This document shows, in pieces, positions 53,054 to 62,403 of a stretch of 64,000 nucleotides of DNA; position 1 is the first letter of the stretch, and every line of letters begins with the position of its first letter. The notes under the pieces were generated by a model, which worked only from the letters and a program-made list of their open reading frames with translations, ran no database searches and was not told the DNA's origin. Source of the stretch: Litoribacter ruber (GTDB lineage Bacteria > Bacteroidota > Bacteroidia > Cytophagales > Cyclobacteriaceae); assembly GCF_018500185.1 (NCBI RefSeq), contig NZ_JAHBGI010000002.1, forward strand, positions 372,001 through 436,000. The letters run 5' to 3'. The position numbers and the translations under genes were made by a program.

Positions 53054-54247
53054 ATGAATATCCTACACCAACCAAGCACATCACTAATCAGCCATCTTGA
53101 ATGTCCCAAATGCGGACGAACGTATCTTCACCAAGAATTGCATACTGTATGTGAAAACACCAATTGCCAATCCTCTCTTTTTGCCAGATATAACCTATCC
53201 CCTGGAGTTTTCAAAAAAGAAAGCCTCAGGGCTAACCCCAATAGCATGTGGCGGTACAGTCCGGTGTTGCCTATAGAGAAGGTTGAATATATGATTAGCC
53301 TCGGTGAAGGATTTACTCCGATTCTCCCCTTGCAAAACCTAGATGGACTGGAGGAAAACCGGGTCTATTGGAAGGATGAATCGGGCAACCCTACAGGATC
53401 CTTTAAATCTAGGGGACAGAGCACTGCCATTTCAAAAGCTCTCGAACTCGGCGTGAAAGCTGCATGTATACCTTCAGCTGGCAATGCAGCGGGAGCTTTG
53501 GCTGCCTACTGCGCTAAAGCGGGTATCAAGGCGCATGTATTTATGCCCAAAGAAACACCTCAACTGTTCAAAGACGAGTGCGTACTCTACGGAGCCAACC
53601 TCACGGAAGTGGATGGGAATATTAAGGACTGTTCGAAATTAGCCTCCGAAGAGGGGGAGAAAAACGGGTGGTTTCCAGTTTTTACACTTAAAGAACCCTA
53701 CAGGCTGGAAGGAAAAAAAACTATGGGGTACGAAATAGCCGAGCAGATGGACTGGATTCTTCCCGACGTGATTCTATACCCCACTGGCGGGGGTACAGGC
53801 CTTTTGGGCATATGGAAAGCGTTTGACGAAATGGAGACATTGGGGTGGATAGGAAGTGAGCGTCCCCGCATGGTTTCTGTACAGGCTACTAGTTGTGACG
53901 GCATCACACAGGCATTTCACCAGCACCAAACGGAGTCCGAGTATGTAGACAAAGGCTTTACTATTGCAAATGGCCTGAGAGTGCCAAAGCCTTATGCAGA
54001 TGAATATATTCTCAAAGTGCTGAGAGAAAGCCAGGGTACCGCAATAACCATCAATGATGCAGAAATGGAAACCGGAATGAAGGAAATTGCAAAAAAAGAG
54101 GGGTTACTCGTATGCCCAGAAGGAGCTGCCCTGTGGCAAGCTTTCAAAAAATTAAAGGAAAAAAGCTGGATAAAACCTGGAGAAAAAGTGCTGTTGATGA
54201 ATACAGGCAGCGGCTATAAGTACCTTGAAAACATAGAAATCAATTAA
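53054..54247 (+). CDS. Threonine-synthase-like PLP enzyme
   Basis: 397 aa. An N-terminal zinc ribbon (Cys17, Cys20, Cys33, Cys38) is followed by a fold-type II PLP domain with the Schiff-base Lys118 in 'DESGNPTGSFKSRGQ', the phosphate-binding 'PTGGGTGLLGIW', and 'NTGSGYKYLENI' at the end. This matches the threonine synthase group (O-phosphohomoserine to threonine). No other threonine genes are adjacent, so a related lyase or racemase role cannot be excluded. It is a single gene. Confidence 0.8.
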   Translation: MNILHQPSTSLISHLECPKCGRTYLHQELHTVCENTNCQSSLFARYNLSPGVFKKESLRANPNSMWRYSPVLPIEKVEYMISLGEGFTPILPLQNLDGLEENRVYWKDESGNPTGSFKSRGQSTAISKALELGVKAACIPSAGNAAGALAAYCAKAGIKAHVFMPKETPQLFKDECVLYGANLTEVDGNIKDCSKLASEEGEKNGWFPVFTLKEPYRLEGKKTMGYEIAEQMDWILPDVILYPTGGGTGLLGIWKAFDEMETLGWIGSERPRMVSVQATSCDGITQAFHQHQTESEYVDKGFTIANGLRVPKPYADEYILKVLRESQGTAITINDAEMETGMKEIAKKEGLLVCPEGAALWQAFKKLKEKSWIKPGEKVLLMNTGSGYKYLENIEIN

Positions 54248-54364
54248 GTGTCCAATTTCTAATCAAACGTTAACCTAGGTTAAGAATACTTAATGCTTTA
54301 GTATCAGAACTGATTTCTGACGAACTTGACCAAGGACAGGAAACTTTTACTAAATATTTTTCGA

Positions 54365-55030
54365 ATGAACCAGGTGATAATGGCTTTTTGGATATTAACT
54401 TCCATAATTCCCCAGGATAGATTTTTGCTTAAAGGTTTTATAAGGGATGCAGATACTGGTGCACCTATCGTTGGGGCCCATGTAGTCTCCCGAAACCGTC
54501 AGGGCATTACCGATGCGGAAGGCAGATTTGAGATCGAGGTAAATATTGGAGATAAGTTAACCTTTACCCACATAGCCTATATGGCTCACTCACACGTGGT
54601 GGAGGACAGCAATCCTTTGAACATCCTGCTTCATTTCAATGAAACGGAGTTGGAGGAATTTACAGTCAGTTCCTTTCCTTCTGAGGAAAAGTTAAAGCAG
54701 CTGATACTTGATACACCGTATATCCCCAGCCAGTTAGAAAGCAACTTAACCAACAACTTGAATTTTGTAAAAAATATATACCGGCTTGGCAATCATCACA
54801 CCCAAAACAGTATTGCAAACACGGCAAAAAGAATGGCAGCTGGCAATGGGGAAGCCACGTTTTTCTCCACCAATCCTTCTATGGGTATTATGGGGCTAAT
54901 AAGGTCATTTAGAAAACAGAGCTATATTCCCATGGAAAAACCCGGAGCACCCAAGTACCGTTTGGATTTTGACAAACTCCGGAGGGCAAGGAATGACTCC
55001 ACTGTGAGGTATAGTGATTATTTTGAATAA
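54365..55030 (+). CDS. Exported protein with carboxypeptidase-regulatory-like domain
   Basis: 221 aa from ATG 54365 (hydrophobic start 'MNQVIMAFWILTSIIP'); TTG 54326 would add 13 residues. Residues ~22-100 form a CarbopepD_reg_2-like beta-sandwich: 'LKGFIRDADTGAPIVGAHVV ... GITDAEGRFEIEV'. The remainder is basic and unstructured-looking. TonB-dependent receptors carry the same domain, but no barrel or plug follows, so this is a free domain. Function unknown. Confidence 0.7.
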   Translation: MNQVIMAFWILTSIIPQDRFLLKGFIRDADTGAPIVGAHVVSRNRQGITDAEGRFEIEVNIGDKLTFTHIAYMAHSHVVEDSNPLNILLHFNETELEEFTVSSFPSEEKLKQLILDTPYIPSQLESNLTNNLNFVKNIYRLGNHHTQNSIANTAKRMAAGNGEATFFSTNPSMGIMGLIRSFRKQSYIPMEKPGAPKYRLDFDKLRRARNDSTVRYSDYFE

Positions 55031-55275
55031 ATTAGGAAATAAACTTCAGAGGATCAGAGAGATTTATTTGATTATCCGCCGAGATGCCAATAGCCTATTC
55101 TCCATTGATTGGGAGGACGGAATCTAAGCCTGCCTATGGCTGCAGAGGCAGCACCGAAGAGTTCTGCAACTTAACATCAGACCACTATTTTGGCCGTTTT
55201 AAACCAATGCTCTTTGCGTTTCTTTGCTTCTCAGCGGTTAAATTTAACACGTGAACTGATTAATCTTCGCTTTCT

Positions 55276-56157
55276 ATGAAAATTGATGACATACAAAAAC
55301 TCACCAAATCAAATGGACTCGCTGTTAAGGAAGACCTCGTCTTCAACGATATGGGCATTGACTTCAAAGTGGTCTTTGCCACAACTGAGGATGGGAAGAA
55401 ATGGCTCTTGAGAATCCCCAGGAGAAAGGACTTGGGGGAGCAGATCGAGGAGGAAAAAAAGATTTTAGAATTAGCCGGAAAGTATTTAAGCATCCAGGTA
55501 CCAAACTGGCAAATTGCCAATTCAGAGCTTGTGGCTTATCCACTGTTGGAAGGAAAACCGGCTTTGACTTTTGACGCCCAAACCTATGAGGTGAGCTGGA
55601 ACATGGACCAGAATAACCCTGCTTATATTACTTCTTTGGCAGAAGCGTTGGTCCAACTTCATAGTATCCCACGGAGTCAGGTGGAGAAATCTGGCCTCAA
55701 GATCACTCCAGCTGAAAATCTACGTAAAGTAATGGCAGATCGATTGGAGTTGGTAAAATCAGAATTGGGTTTGAGTAAGGAGCTGGAGTCACGTTACCGA
55801 AAGTGGTTGGACAATGATCCGCTGTGGCCAGATTTCACAAAATTTATCCACGGGGACCTCTATGCGGGACATGTGATGGTAAATGAATCAGGGGAAGTGA
55901 CTGGGATTATTGACTGGTCTACCGCACATATCGGTGATATCTCTGAAGATTTTGCCGGTCACCATAAGGTGTTTGGGGAGGATAGTCTCAAAGACCTCAT
56001 TCAAGAATATGAAAAGCAGGGCGGAGATACTTGGGATAAACTCTATGAACACACTATTGAAAGAACTTTCGCAGCCCCCTTGGCTTATGGTTATTTCGCC
56101 ATCCAAACCCAAGATCCCACCCACCTCCAAGGGGCCAAAGAACAGCTTGGAAAATAA
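55276..56157 (+). CDS. Macrolide 2'-phosphotransferase-like kinase
   Basis: 293 aa of the APH fold. The nucleotide-binding lobe has 'WLLRIPRRKDLGEQIEEEKK' (ATP-binding Lys region), the catalytic loop is 'FIHGDLYAGHVMVNESGEVT', and the metal Asp lies in 'GIIDWSTAHIGDISEDFAGH'. These match the Mph family, which phosphorylates macrolides with GTP. All catalytic residues are present. It is an isolated chromosomal gene with no mobile element beside it, so it is probably intrinsic. CTTTGCG-type repeats lie on both sides (55208-55252; ~56185). Confidence 0.85.
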   Translation: MKIDDIQKLTKSNGLAVKEDLVFNDMGIDFKVVFATTEDGKKWLLRIPRRKDLGEQIEEEKKILELAGKYLSIQVPNWQIANSELVAYPLLEGKPALTFDAQTYEVSWNMDQNNPAYITSLAEALVQLHSIPRSQVEKSGLKITPAENLRKVMADRLELVKSELGLSKELESRYRKWLDNDPLWPDFTKFIHGDLYAGHVMVNESGEVTGIIDWSTAHIGDISEDFAGHHKVFGEDSLKDLIQEYEKQGGDTWDKLYEHTIERTFAAPLAYGYFAIQTQDPTHLQGAKEQLGK

Positions 56158-56321
56158 ATATTTCATCAAAAAATCACTTTAAATCTCTGTGCTTCTCTGG
56201 TCCTCTGTTGTTAAAAATTTATCGGCATCTATATGGAATTAATAACCTGTAAATCAAAACCTTTCTAAGCCAGGCGGGTTTTTTACGAAACTCAACATTT
56301 CCCACTAAAACTAACTACATT

Positions 56322-56957
56322 ATGTCATTAAGACTAGGAGACGTAGCCCCAGATTTCACAGCGGAAAGTACTGAAGGCACCATACAATTTCACGACTACC
56401 TTGGCGACAGCTGGGGAGTTCTCTTTAGCCACCCTGCCGATTTCACACCGGTTTGCACCACCGAACTAGGTGCTACCGCCAGGTTGAAAAAGGAATTTGA
56501 AAAAAGGAACACCAAGGTGATAGCCTTAAGTGTAGATGGCTTGGAAAGCCATAAAGAATGGGTGAAAGACATCAATGAAACCCAAGGCACTGAAGTGAAT
56601 TTCCCAATCATTGCAGATGAAGACAGAAAAGTATCTGAGCTCTATGATATGATCCACCCTAACTCAACAGAAAATGCCACTGTAAGGTCTGTATTTGTCA
56701 TCGGTAATGATAAAAAGATCAAGTTGATGATTACCTACCCGGCAAGTACCGGTAGGAATTTCGATGAGCTCCTCAGGGTAATTGACTCTTTACAATTAAC
56801 TGCCAATTATTCGGTAGCAACACCGGCCAACTGGAAACACGGTGAGGATGTGGTAATTGCACCGGCGATTGCAGATGCCGACATCCCTGAAAAATTTCCC
56901 AAGGGTCACAAAAGAATAAAACCCTATCTGCGGACCACTCCCCAGCCAAATTTATAG
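56322..56957 (+). CDS. 1-Cys peroxiredoxin (Prx6 type)
   Basis: 211 aa. The peroxidatic site is 'HPADFTPVCTTELG' with Cys45, Thr42 and Pro38. The long C-terminal domain ('ATPANWKHGEDVVIAPAIAD') is typical of the Prx6 group. There is no second conserved Cys, so it is a 1-Cys enzyme needing an outside reductant. It reduces peroxides in the cytosol. It is a single gene. Confidence 0.93.
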   Translation: MSLRLGDVAPDFTAESTEGTIQFHDYLGDSWGVLFSHPADFTPVCTTELGATARLKKEFEKRNTKVIALSVDGLESHKEWVKDINETQGTEVNFPIIADEDRKVSELYDMIHPNSTENATVRSVFVIGNDKKIKLMITYPASTGRNFDELLRVIDSLQLTANYSVATPANWKHGEDVVIAPAIADADIPEKFPKGHKRIKPYLRTTPQPNL

Positions 56958-57017
56958 TAACCTTGTAAAATAAACCCCAGAGGACCAGAGGCTCAGAGAG
57001 TTTTCTTCAAAAAAATA

Positions 57018-57163
57018 TTCTTTGCGCTTCTCTGTTTCTTTGCGGTTAATTATCAAACGTCATTTATTTAAAATCTCTGCGCTTCTCTGCGGTTAAAAAA
57101 CCAAACGTCACTAAATTTAATCTTTGCGCTCCTTTGTTTCTCTGCGGTAAAACCCCAACGTCA
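57018..57163. repeat. ~50-bp tandem repeat of CTTTGCG type, three copies
   Basis: Each copy has TCT(T/C)TGCGCTYC, then TCTGCGGTTAA and CAAACGTCAT; the AACGTCA word recurs at 57056, 57104 and about 57156. Single related copies lie at 55208-55252 and ~56185-56215. The array ends at the 3' end of the 57164 gene. Confidence 0.7.
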
Positions 57164-57715
57164 TCAAAAGTACTTCCTGTTTAGTATTTCGGAGAGCACC
57201 ACTGCATCCTTCACCGTTTCAGGGTTTTTGAGGAGCTTTGCGTAAGGGTTAACGGCGCTTTTTTCCTCGGCCACATCTTCCACTTCTCCGATGATCTTTT
57301 CGTCTGAGCTAATGTCCACTTGTTCGTCAAGGGTAACCAGAGGTTCTTTTTCTACATTTTTTAGGCTGCCCTCTCCCCCTTCGTAATACTTCTTGTAAGG
57401 ATTGGCAGGTTCATTTTGGGCTTTTGGCTGGGGTTTGGGTTTAGGCTTGGGTGCAGGAGTAGGCTGGGAATAGGCTGCCTCTTCATAAAGATCTTCTTCT
57501 TCAGGCTGCTCTCTGTTTTCCACTTCTCGGGTTCTCTGCTCCTGCTCCCTACGGATTTCCCTGAGCATATCCTCAAAGGACGCCGGTCGGCGCTCGCCTT
57601 CCTCCTCCCCCTCAAATCTTTCCTCTCCTTCTTGGGGCTTGTTTTTTTTCTTAAAAGCCGTAAACAGAAAGTAAATGATGACTAAAACAATATATATGAG
57701 AGTACCAGCGTCCAT
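57164..57715 (-). CDS. Single-helix membrane protein with acidic, proline-rich cytosolic part
   Basis: 183 aa. An N-terminal helix ('LIYIVLVIIYFLFTAF', about 5-21) is followed by KKK, a strongly acidic/arginine-rich segment (30-75), a proline-lysine spacer ('PTPAPKPKPKPQPKAQ') and a mixed C-terminus ending 'VVLSEILNRKYF'. This matches a widespread uncharacterised Cytophagales protein. It is divergent from smc, 263 bp away. Confidence 0.7.
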   Translation of the reverse strand: MDAGTLIYIVLVIIYFLFTAFKKKNKPQEGEERFEGEEEGERRPASFEDMLREIRREQEQRTREVENREQPEEEDLYEEAAYSQPTPAPKPKPKPQPKAQNEPANPYKKYYEGGEGSLKNVEKEPLVTLDEQVDISSDEKIIGEVEDVAEEKSAVNPYAKLLKNPETVKDAVVLSEILNRKYF

Positions 57716-57918
57716 GCTTTTTATTTTAATGCTCTACTAAGGTAATTAAAATTTTGTTTACGCGCGAAAATAGAGGTCGGAATGGGTCCGTAATTAGATT
57801 GCATGGTTGTCATGGTTCTACTTAAAGTCAGTCACGGGCGGGGATGAAGCTTTCTTGAGGACAGGGCTGCTCGGGACAAGTTGTGCACCTTAGTGTCCAA
57901 TTGAATTCTTCCCTAAAC

Positions 57919-57948
57919 TTGCTAATTGCCTCGAACTGTTTAATTTTG
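57919..57948 (+). promoter_or_regulatory. Bacteroidota promoter of smc
   Basis: TTG (57919-57921), 19 nt, TAATTTTG (57941-57948), an exact match to the TTG / TAnnTTTG consensus. It lies 30 bp before the ATG at 57979 and downstream of an in-frame ORF extension (57883), which supports the later start. Confidence 0.72.
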
Positions 57949-57978
57949 TTTGTTTTTGGAAATTATCATTCGAGTAAG

Positions 57979-60900
57979 ATGCAGCTTACCAAGCTAGAAG
58001 TTAAGGGATTTAAGAGTTTTGGGGATAGGATTGTCATCCATTTTGACAAAGGGATCACGGGTATCGTGGGGCCAAACGGATGCGGTAAATCCAATGTGGT
58101 GGATGCCATTCGCTGGGTGTTGGGTGAGCAAAAGACCAGGATACTGCGTTCCGACAAAATGGAAAATGTCATCTTCAACGGTACCAAAAACAGGAAGCCC
58201 ACCAACCTGGCTGAGGTCTCCCTTACGTTTGAAAACACCAAAAACCTCCTGCCCACGGAATACACGCATGTGACGATCACCCGTAGATACTACCGTTCCG
58301 GGGAAAGCGAATACCTGCTTAATGGGATTGCCTGCCGTCTGAAAGATATCACCAACCTGTTCATGGACACCGGCATCAACTCCAATAGCTACGCCATCAT
58401 CGAGCTCAAAATGATCGACGAGCTCCTCAACGACAAAAACAACAGCCGTAGGGATCTTTTTGAAGAAGCTGCAGGGATCTCAAAATTCAAAACCAGAAAA
58501 AAAGAAACCCTCAAAAAATTAGAGGATACCGATGCGGATCTTGACCGTGTGGAAGATGTACTTTTTGAGATAGAAAAAAACCTTAAGCAACTGGAAAAGC
58601 AGGCCAAACAGACCGAAAAGTATTTTCAGATCAAAAAAGATTACAAGGCAGCCAGCATTGCTTTGGCCAAAAAGAGCGTCAGCAAGCAAACTGAAACTCT
58701 TCTTGAATTGAGCGGAAAAATCACCCAGGAGCAGGACCGCAAACTTAGCTACAACACCCAGCTTTCCGAAAGAGAGGCCCAATTGGAGCAGCTGAAAGCT
58801 GACCTGATCCACCGAGAGAAACTTTTGGCCAGCCGCCAAAAAGCGCTGAATGAGCAGGTGAACAAAATCAGGCAATTTGAGAGCGATAAGAAAATCAAGA
58901 ACGAGAGGCTGCGTTTTTTGGAGGACAGGGCCCAGAAACTGCGGGAACAAATAGACCAAGACCGGAAGAGCAACGAAAGGGCTGGTTTTAGTATTCGCTC
59001 CCTTCAGCAAGAAATGGAAAGCGCAGAAAAGCAGCTTTTGGAAAAAGAAATGGTGGTGGAAAACCTGAAAGCAACCTATGAGGAGCAGAAGGAAAACCAT
59101 GCCATGCTTCAGGAAAAGCAAAAAGTGCTAAATAAGGATTTTACCGAAAGAAAGGATACGATCTACCAAGTTTCCAAAGAGCTTGAAATTAAGCAAATCC
59201 AGCTATCTACCCTGAAGCAGGAGTTGGAAAAAACCACTTTGGATGACGATTCACAGGAAGCAAATTTGGCCGACTTTGAGGATAAGATATTAATCCTCAA
59301 AGAAGATCTTGACCAAAAGTCAGAAGAATTGACCCGTATCAAATCTTCTGAAGCACAACAACTTGCCAAAATTGAAGAAACCACCCACACCATTGACCTG
59401 ATCAAAGAGGAGGTAACGCAGATCAGTAGGAAGCTGGATGCCAAGCAGAATGAGTTTAACCTTACTAAATCACTGGTAGAAAATCTGGAGGGTTTCCCAG
59501 AGGCCATCAAATTTCTCAAGAAAAACAGCAGCTGGGGAAAGGATACTCCCCTACTTTCGGATATTCTGACTACGGATGAAAACTACCGCGTGACGATAGA
59601 AAATTACCTTGAGGGGTATATGAACTATTATGTGGTGGATACGGAAGACCAAGCCGTGGCTGCGGTAAACCTGCTCAGTGATTCAGCCAGAGGAAAGGCC
59701 AATTTTTTCATTTTGGAGCATTTTGAAAAGTTCAAGCCTTCTATAAATAAGCTTTTCCCAAATGCCATGGCCGCCACTGAGATCATCGAATATGATGTCA
59801 AATACGCCAAACTGATCAGCTACATTCTGGACGATGTCTACATCGTAAGGGGTGAATATAGGGATATTCCAAAAGATGAAAGCGCAGTTTTCATTACCGA
59901 AAGCGGGAAAGTTACCAAGAGAAAATTCAGCCTCAGCGGTGGTTCGGTAGGACTATTTGAGGGAAAAAGAATTGGTAGGGCCAAAAATCTGGAGAAACTT
60001 GAGCGTGATATCAAGGAACTTAACAAAAAAGTGAGCCAAACCAGAGCAGACTTGGACCGCAAAGTAGGTGACCTGATGAAGCTCAAGGAAGTTTCGTATA
60101 AAGCCCAAATTGAAACACTCCAGCAGGAAATCAATGAAGTCAACCAGGATTACATATCTGTGCGTACGAAAAAGGAGCAGCTCTTTGAAATGCTCTCCAC
60201 CAACGCCAACAAGAGGGAAGATATTCTCGAAAGGATAGAAACGCTTAACGAAGAGGTGGCCGATCTTGGACCTAAACTCCAGGCAAGCAAGGCCGGGTTT
60301 GAGGACCTGGAATACGAGTTGGCGGAGTTGACCGAAAACCTGCAGATGGAAAGTGAAAACCTCACCGTGCGATCCAATGCCTACAACCAGGAAAACATAC
60401 AATACCACCAACAACTCAATAAGGTAAACAGCTTGGAGCAGGAGATTACTTTCAAGCAAAATGCTTTTGAGGGAAGTAAGAAGAGGATTGATGTTTCCCA
60501 GACCGAGCTAAGTGGAATCGACCAGGAGATCAGGTCCGTTTTGGACAACAATGAGGTCAAGGATGATGAGCTTATTGAACTTTATTCCGAAAAAGAAACC
60601 ATTGAAAACGGTGTAAATGAAGCGGAAAAGGAGTACTATGCTGCCCGTGGTGATATAGACGCCATCGAGAAGGGCATGCGTGAATTCCAAAAGCAAAAGG
60701 AAAACATCGATACCATCATCATGGAATTTCAGCAGGCCCTAAACGAGGTTAAACTCAAAATGAGCAGCATGAAAGAAAGGCTGAGCGTGGAGTTTGAGAT
60801 TGATCTGGACAAACTGATGGAAGAAAATCCGGAGGTTCATGAGGATTACCTGGACAAGGATGAATCCACCATCCGCGCTGAAGTAAGCAAGGCAAAGGAA

Positions 60901-61518
60901 AAATTGGACAAGATTGGGCCCATCAACCCAATGGCCATGGAGGCTTACAATGAAATCAAGGAGCGCCATACCTTCATCACAGAGCAAAAAGAGGATCTGA
61001 TCAAAGCCAAGGAATCGTTGGTTTCCACCATCAAGGAGATTGATATGGTAGCCAGGGAAACGTTTTTGGATGCCTTTGATAAAATAAAGACGAACTTTGT
61101 AAAAGTCTTCAGAAGCTTGTTTACCGCAGAAGATGATTGTGATTTGAGACTTACGGACCCGTCCAACCCTTTGGAGTCCACCATAGAAATTATGGCCAAG
61201 CCAAAAGGCAAGCGCCCCTTGACAATCAACCAACTTTCAGGCGGGGAGAAAACCCTCACGGCAACTTCTCTCCTATTTGCCATTTATCTGCTCAAGCCGG
61301 CCCCTTTCTGTATATTCGATGAGGTGGATGCACCGCTTGATGATGCCAACATTGACAAGTTTAACAATATCATCCAGGCCTTCTCGGAAGAGTCACAGTT
61401 CATCATCGTCACCCACAACAAACGCACGATGGCCAGCACGGACATCATCTATGGCATCACCATGATTGAGGCCGGAGTATCGAGAGTGGTACCGGTGGAT
61501 TTGAGGGAGTTGGTGTAG
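57979..61518 (+). CDS. smc: Chromosome segregation ATPase SMC
   Basis: 1179 aa from ATG 57979 ('MQLTKLEVKGFKSFGDRIVI'), normal for bacterial SMC. The head has Walker A 'GPNGCGKSN' (31-39), long coiled coils run from about 170 to 490, the hinge (about 520-660) includes 'TPLLSDILTTDENYRVTIEN', and a second coiled coil runs from about 680 to 1000. The C-terminal head has the signature 'QLSGGEKTLTA' and Walker B 'FCIFDEVDAPLDD'. It is a condensin-like ATPase that organises the chromosome. ScpA and ScpB genes are not adjacent. Confidence 0.97.
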   Translation: MQLTKLEVKGFKSFGDRIVIHFDKGITGIVGPNGCGKSNVVDAIRWVLGEQKTRILRSDKMENVIFNGTKNRKPTNLAEVSLTFENTKNLLPTEYTHVTITRRYYRSGESEYLLNGIACRLKDITNLFMDTGINSNSYAIIELKMIDELLNDKNNSRRDLFEEAAGISKFKTRKKETLKKLEDTDADLDRVEDVLFEIEKNLKQLEKQAKQTEKYFQIKKDYKAASIALAKKSVSKQTETLLELSGKITQEQDRKLSYNTQLSEREAQLEQLKADLIHREKLLASRQKALNEQVNKIRQFESDKKIKNERLRFLEDRAQKLREQIDQDRKSNERAGFSIRSLQQEMESAEKQLLEKEMVVENLKATYEEQKENHAMLQEKQKVLNKDFTERKDTIYQVSKELEIKQIQLSTLKQELEKTTLDDDSQEANLADFEDKILILKEDLDQKSEELTRIKSSEAQQLAKIEETTHTIDLIKEEVTQISRKLDAKQNEFNLTKSLVENLEGFPEAIKFLKKNSSWGKDTPLLSDILTTDENYRVTIENYLEGYMNYYVVDTEDQAVAAVNLLSDSARGKANFFILEHFEKFKPSINKLFPNAMAATEIIEYDVKYAKLISYILDDVYIVRGEYRDIPKDESAVFITESGKVTKRKFSLSGGSVGLFEGKRIGRAKNLEKLERDIKELNKKVSQTRADLDRKVGDLMKLKEVSYKAQIETLQQEINEVNQDYISVRTKKEQLFEMLSTNANKREDILERIETLNEEVADLGPKLQASKAGFEDLEYELAELTENLQMESENLTVRSNAYNQENIQYHQQLNKVNSLEQEITFKQNAFEGSKKRIDVSQTELSGIDQEIRSVLDNNEVKDDELIELYSEKETIENGVNEAEKEYYAARGDIDAIEKGMREFQKQKENIDTIIMEFQQALNEVKLKMSSMKERLSVEFEIDLDKLMEENPEVHEDYLDKDESTIRAEVSKAKEKLDKIGPINPMAMEAYNEIKERHTFITEQKEDLIKAKESLVSTIKEIDMVARETFLDAFDKIKTNFVKVFRSLFTAEDDCDLRLTDPSNPLESTIEIMAKPKGKRPLTINQLSGGEKTLTATSLLFAIYLLKPAPFCIFDEVDAPLDDANIDKFNNIIQAFSEESQFIIVTHNKRTMASTDIIYGITMIEAGVSRVVPVDLRELV

Positions 61519-61569
61519 GAAGAAGGACGAGGTTAGAAGTTAGAAGTTAGAATTTCGGGTCAGTCACGG

Positions 61570-62310
61570 AATTAAATGATGAATGTTGAATGATGAAGTT
61601 TATTCACGTTCCAATGATGCCCCATCCGAAGAGCGAAGCCCCGAGGGAGGGCCACGAGAGTAAAAACGGTTAATATCAGAAATGCCTACAAATCACTCCA
61701 AAAAGCGTCTTGACCTGCGGTGTACTCTTTGTACGTGGTACGTGGTACGTTGTACTTGGTACCCATTCTTAAGTACGAAGTACGAAGAATTTTTCACAGT
61801 GCAGCCACATTTGAGAAAATAATGAATATCGAATGATGAACGCCGAATAATGAAGTTTATTCACGTTCCACTAATGCCCCATCCGAAGAGCGAAGCTCGA
61901 AGGGAGGGCGGCCACGAGAGTAAAAAACGGTTAATCTCAAAAAGGCCTCCAAATCACCCCGAGAAGCGCTCTGCCCTGTGGTGTACTTGGTGCTGGTACC
62001 TAGTACTTTGTACCCATTCTGAAGAACAAAGAATTTTTCACAGTGCAGCCACGTTTGATTAATAATGAATATCGAATGATGAACGCCGAATAATGAAGTT
62101 TATTCACGTTCCACTTATGTCCCATCCGAAGAGCGAAGCTCGAAGGGAGGGCCACGAGAGTAAAAAACGGTTAATTTCAAAAAAGCCTCCAAATCACCCC
62201 AAGAAGCGCCCTGCCCTGCGGTGTACTTGGTACTTGGTACCTAGTACTTTGTACCCATTCTGAAGTACGAAGTACGAGGTGGTTGACAGTGCAGCCACGT
62301 TCAACTAATA
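61570..62310. repeat. ~250-bp tandem repeat, three copies
   Basis: The word TATTCACGTTCCA starts at 61601, 61858 and 62101 (periods 257 and 243 bp). Each copy runs through GAATGATGAA, CCCATCCGAAGAGCGAAG, AGGGAGGGC, CACGAGAGTAAAA, a GTACTTGGTACC-rich stretch and CAGTGCAGCCAC. The GTAC micro-repeats vary in number between copies. No gene is supported in 61519-62403. Confidence 0.88.
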
Positions 62311-62403
62311 CCCCGCTCCTCTCCCAAAACCTTTGAATGGTCCAATAGTTGCATATAAAGTAGTTACATTTTTTATTTTGACCACTTACCACAATTATTA
62401 TAA

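Noticed and set aside
54270-54283. TTAACCTAGGTTAA palindrome after the threonine-synthase-like gene
   Set aside because: Short, AT-rich, with no T-run and no second copy; could be chance.
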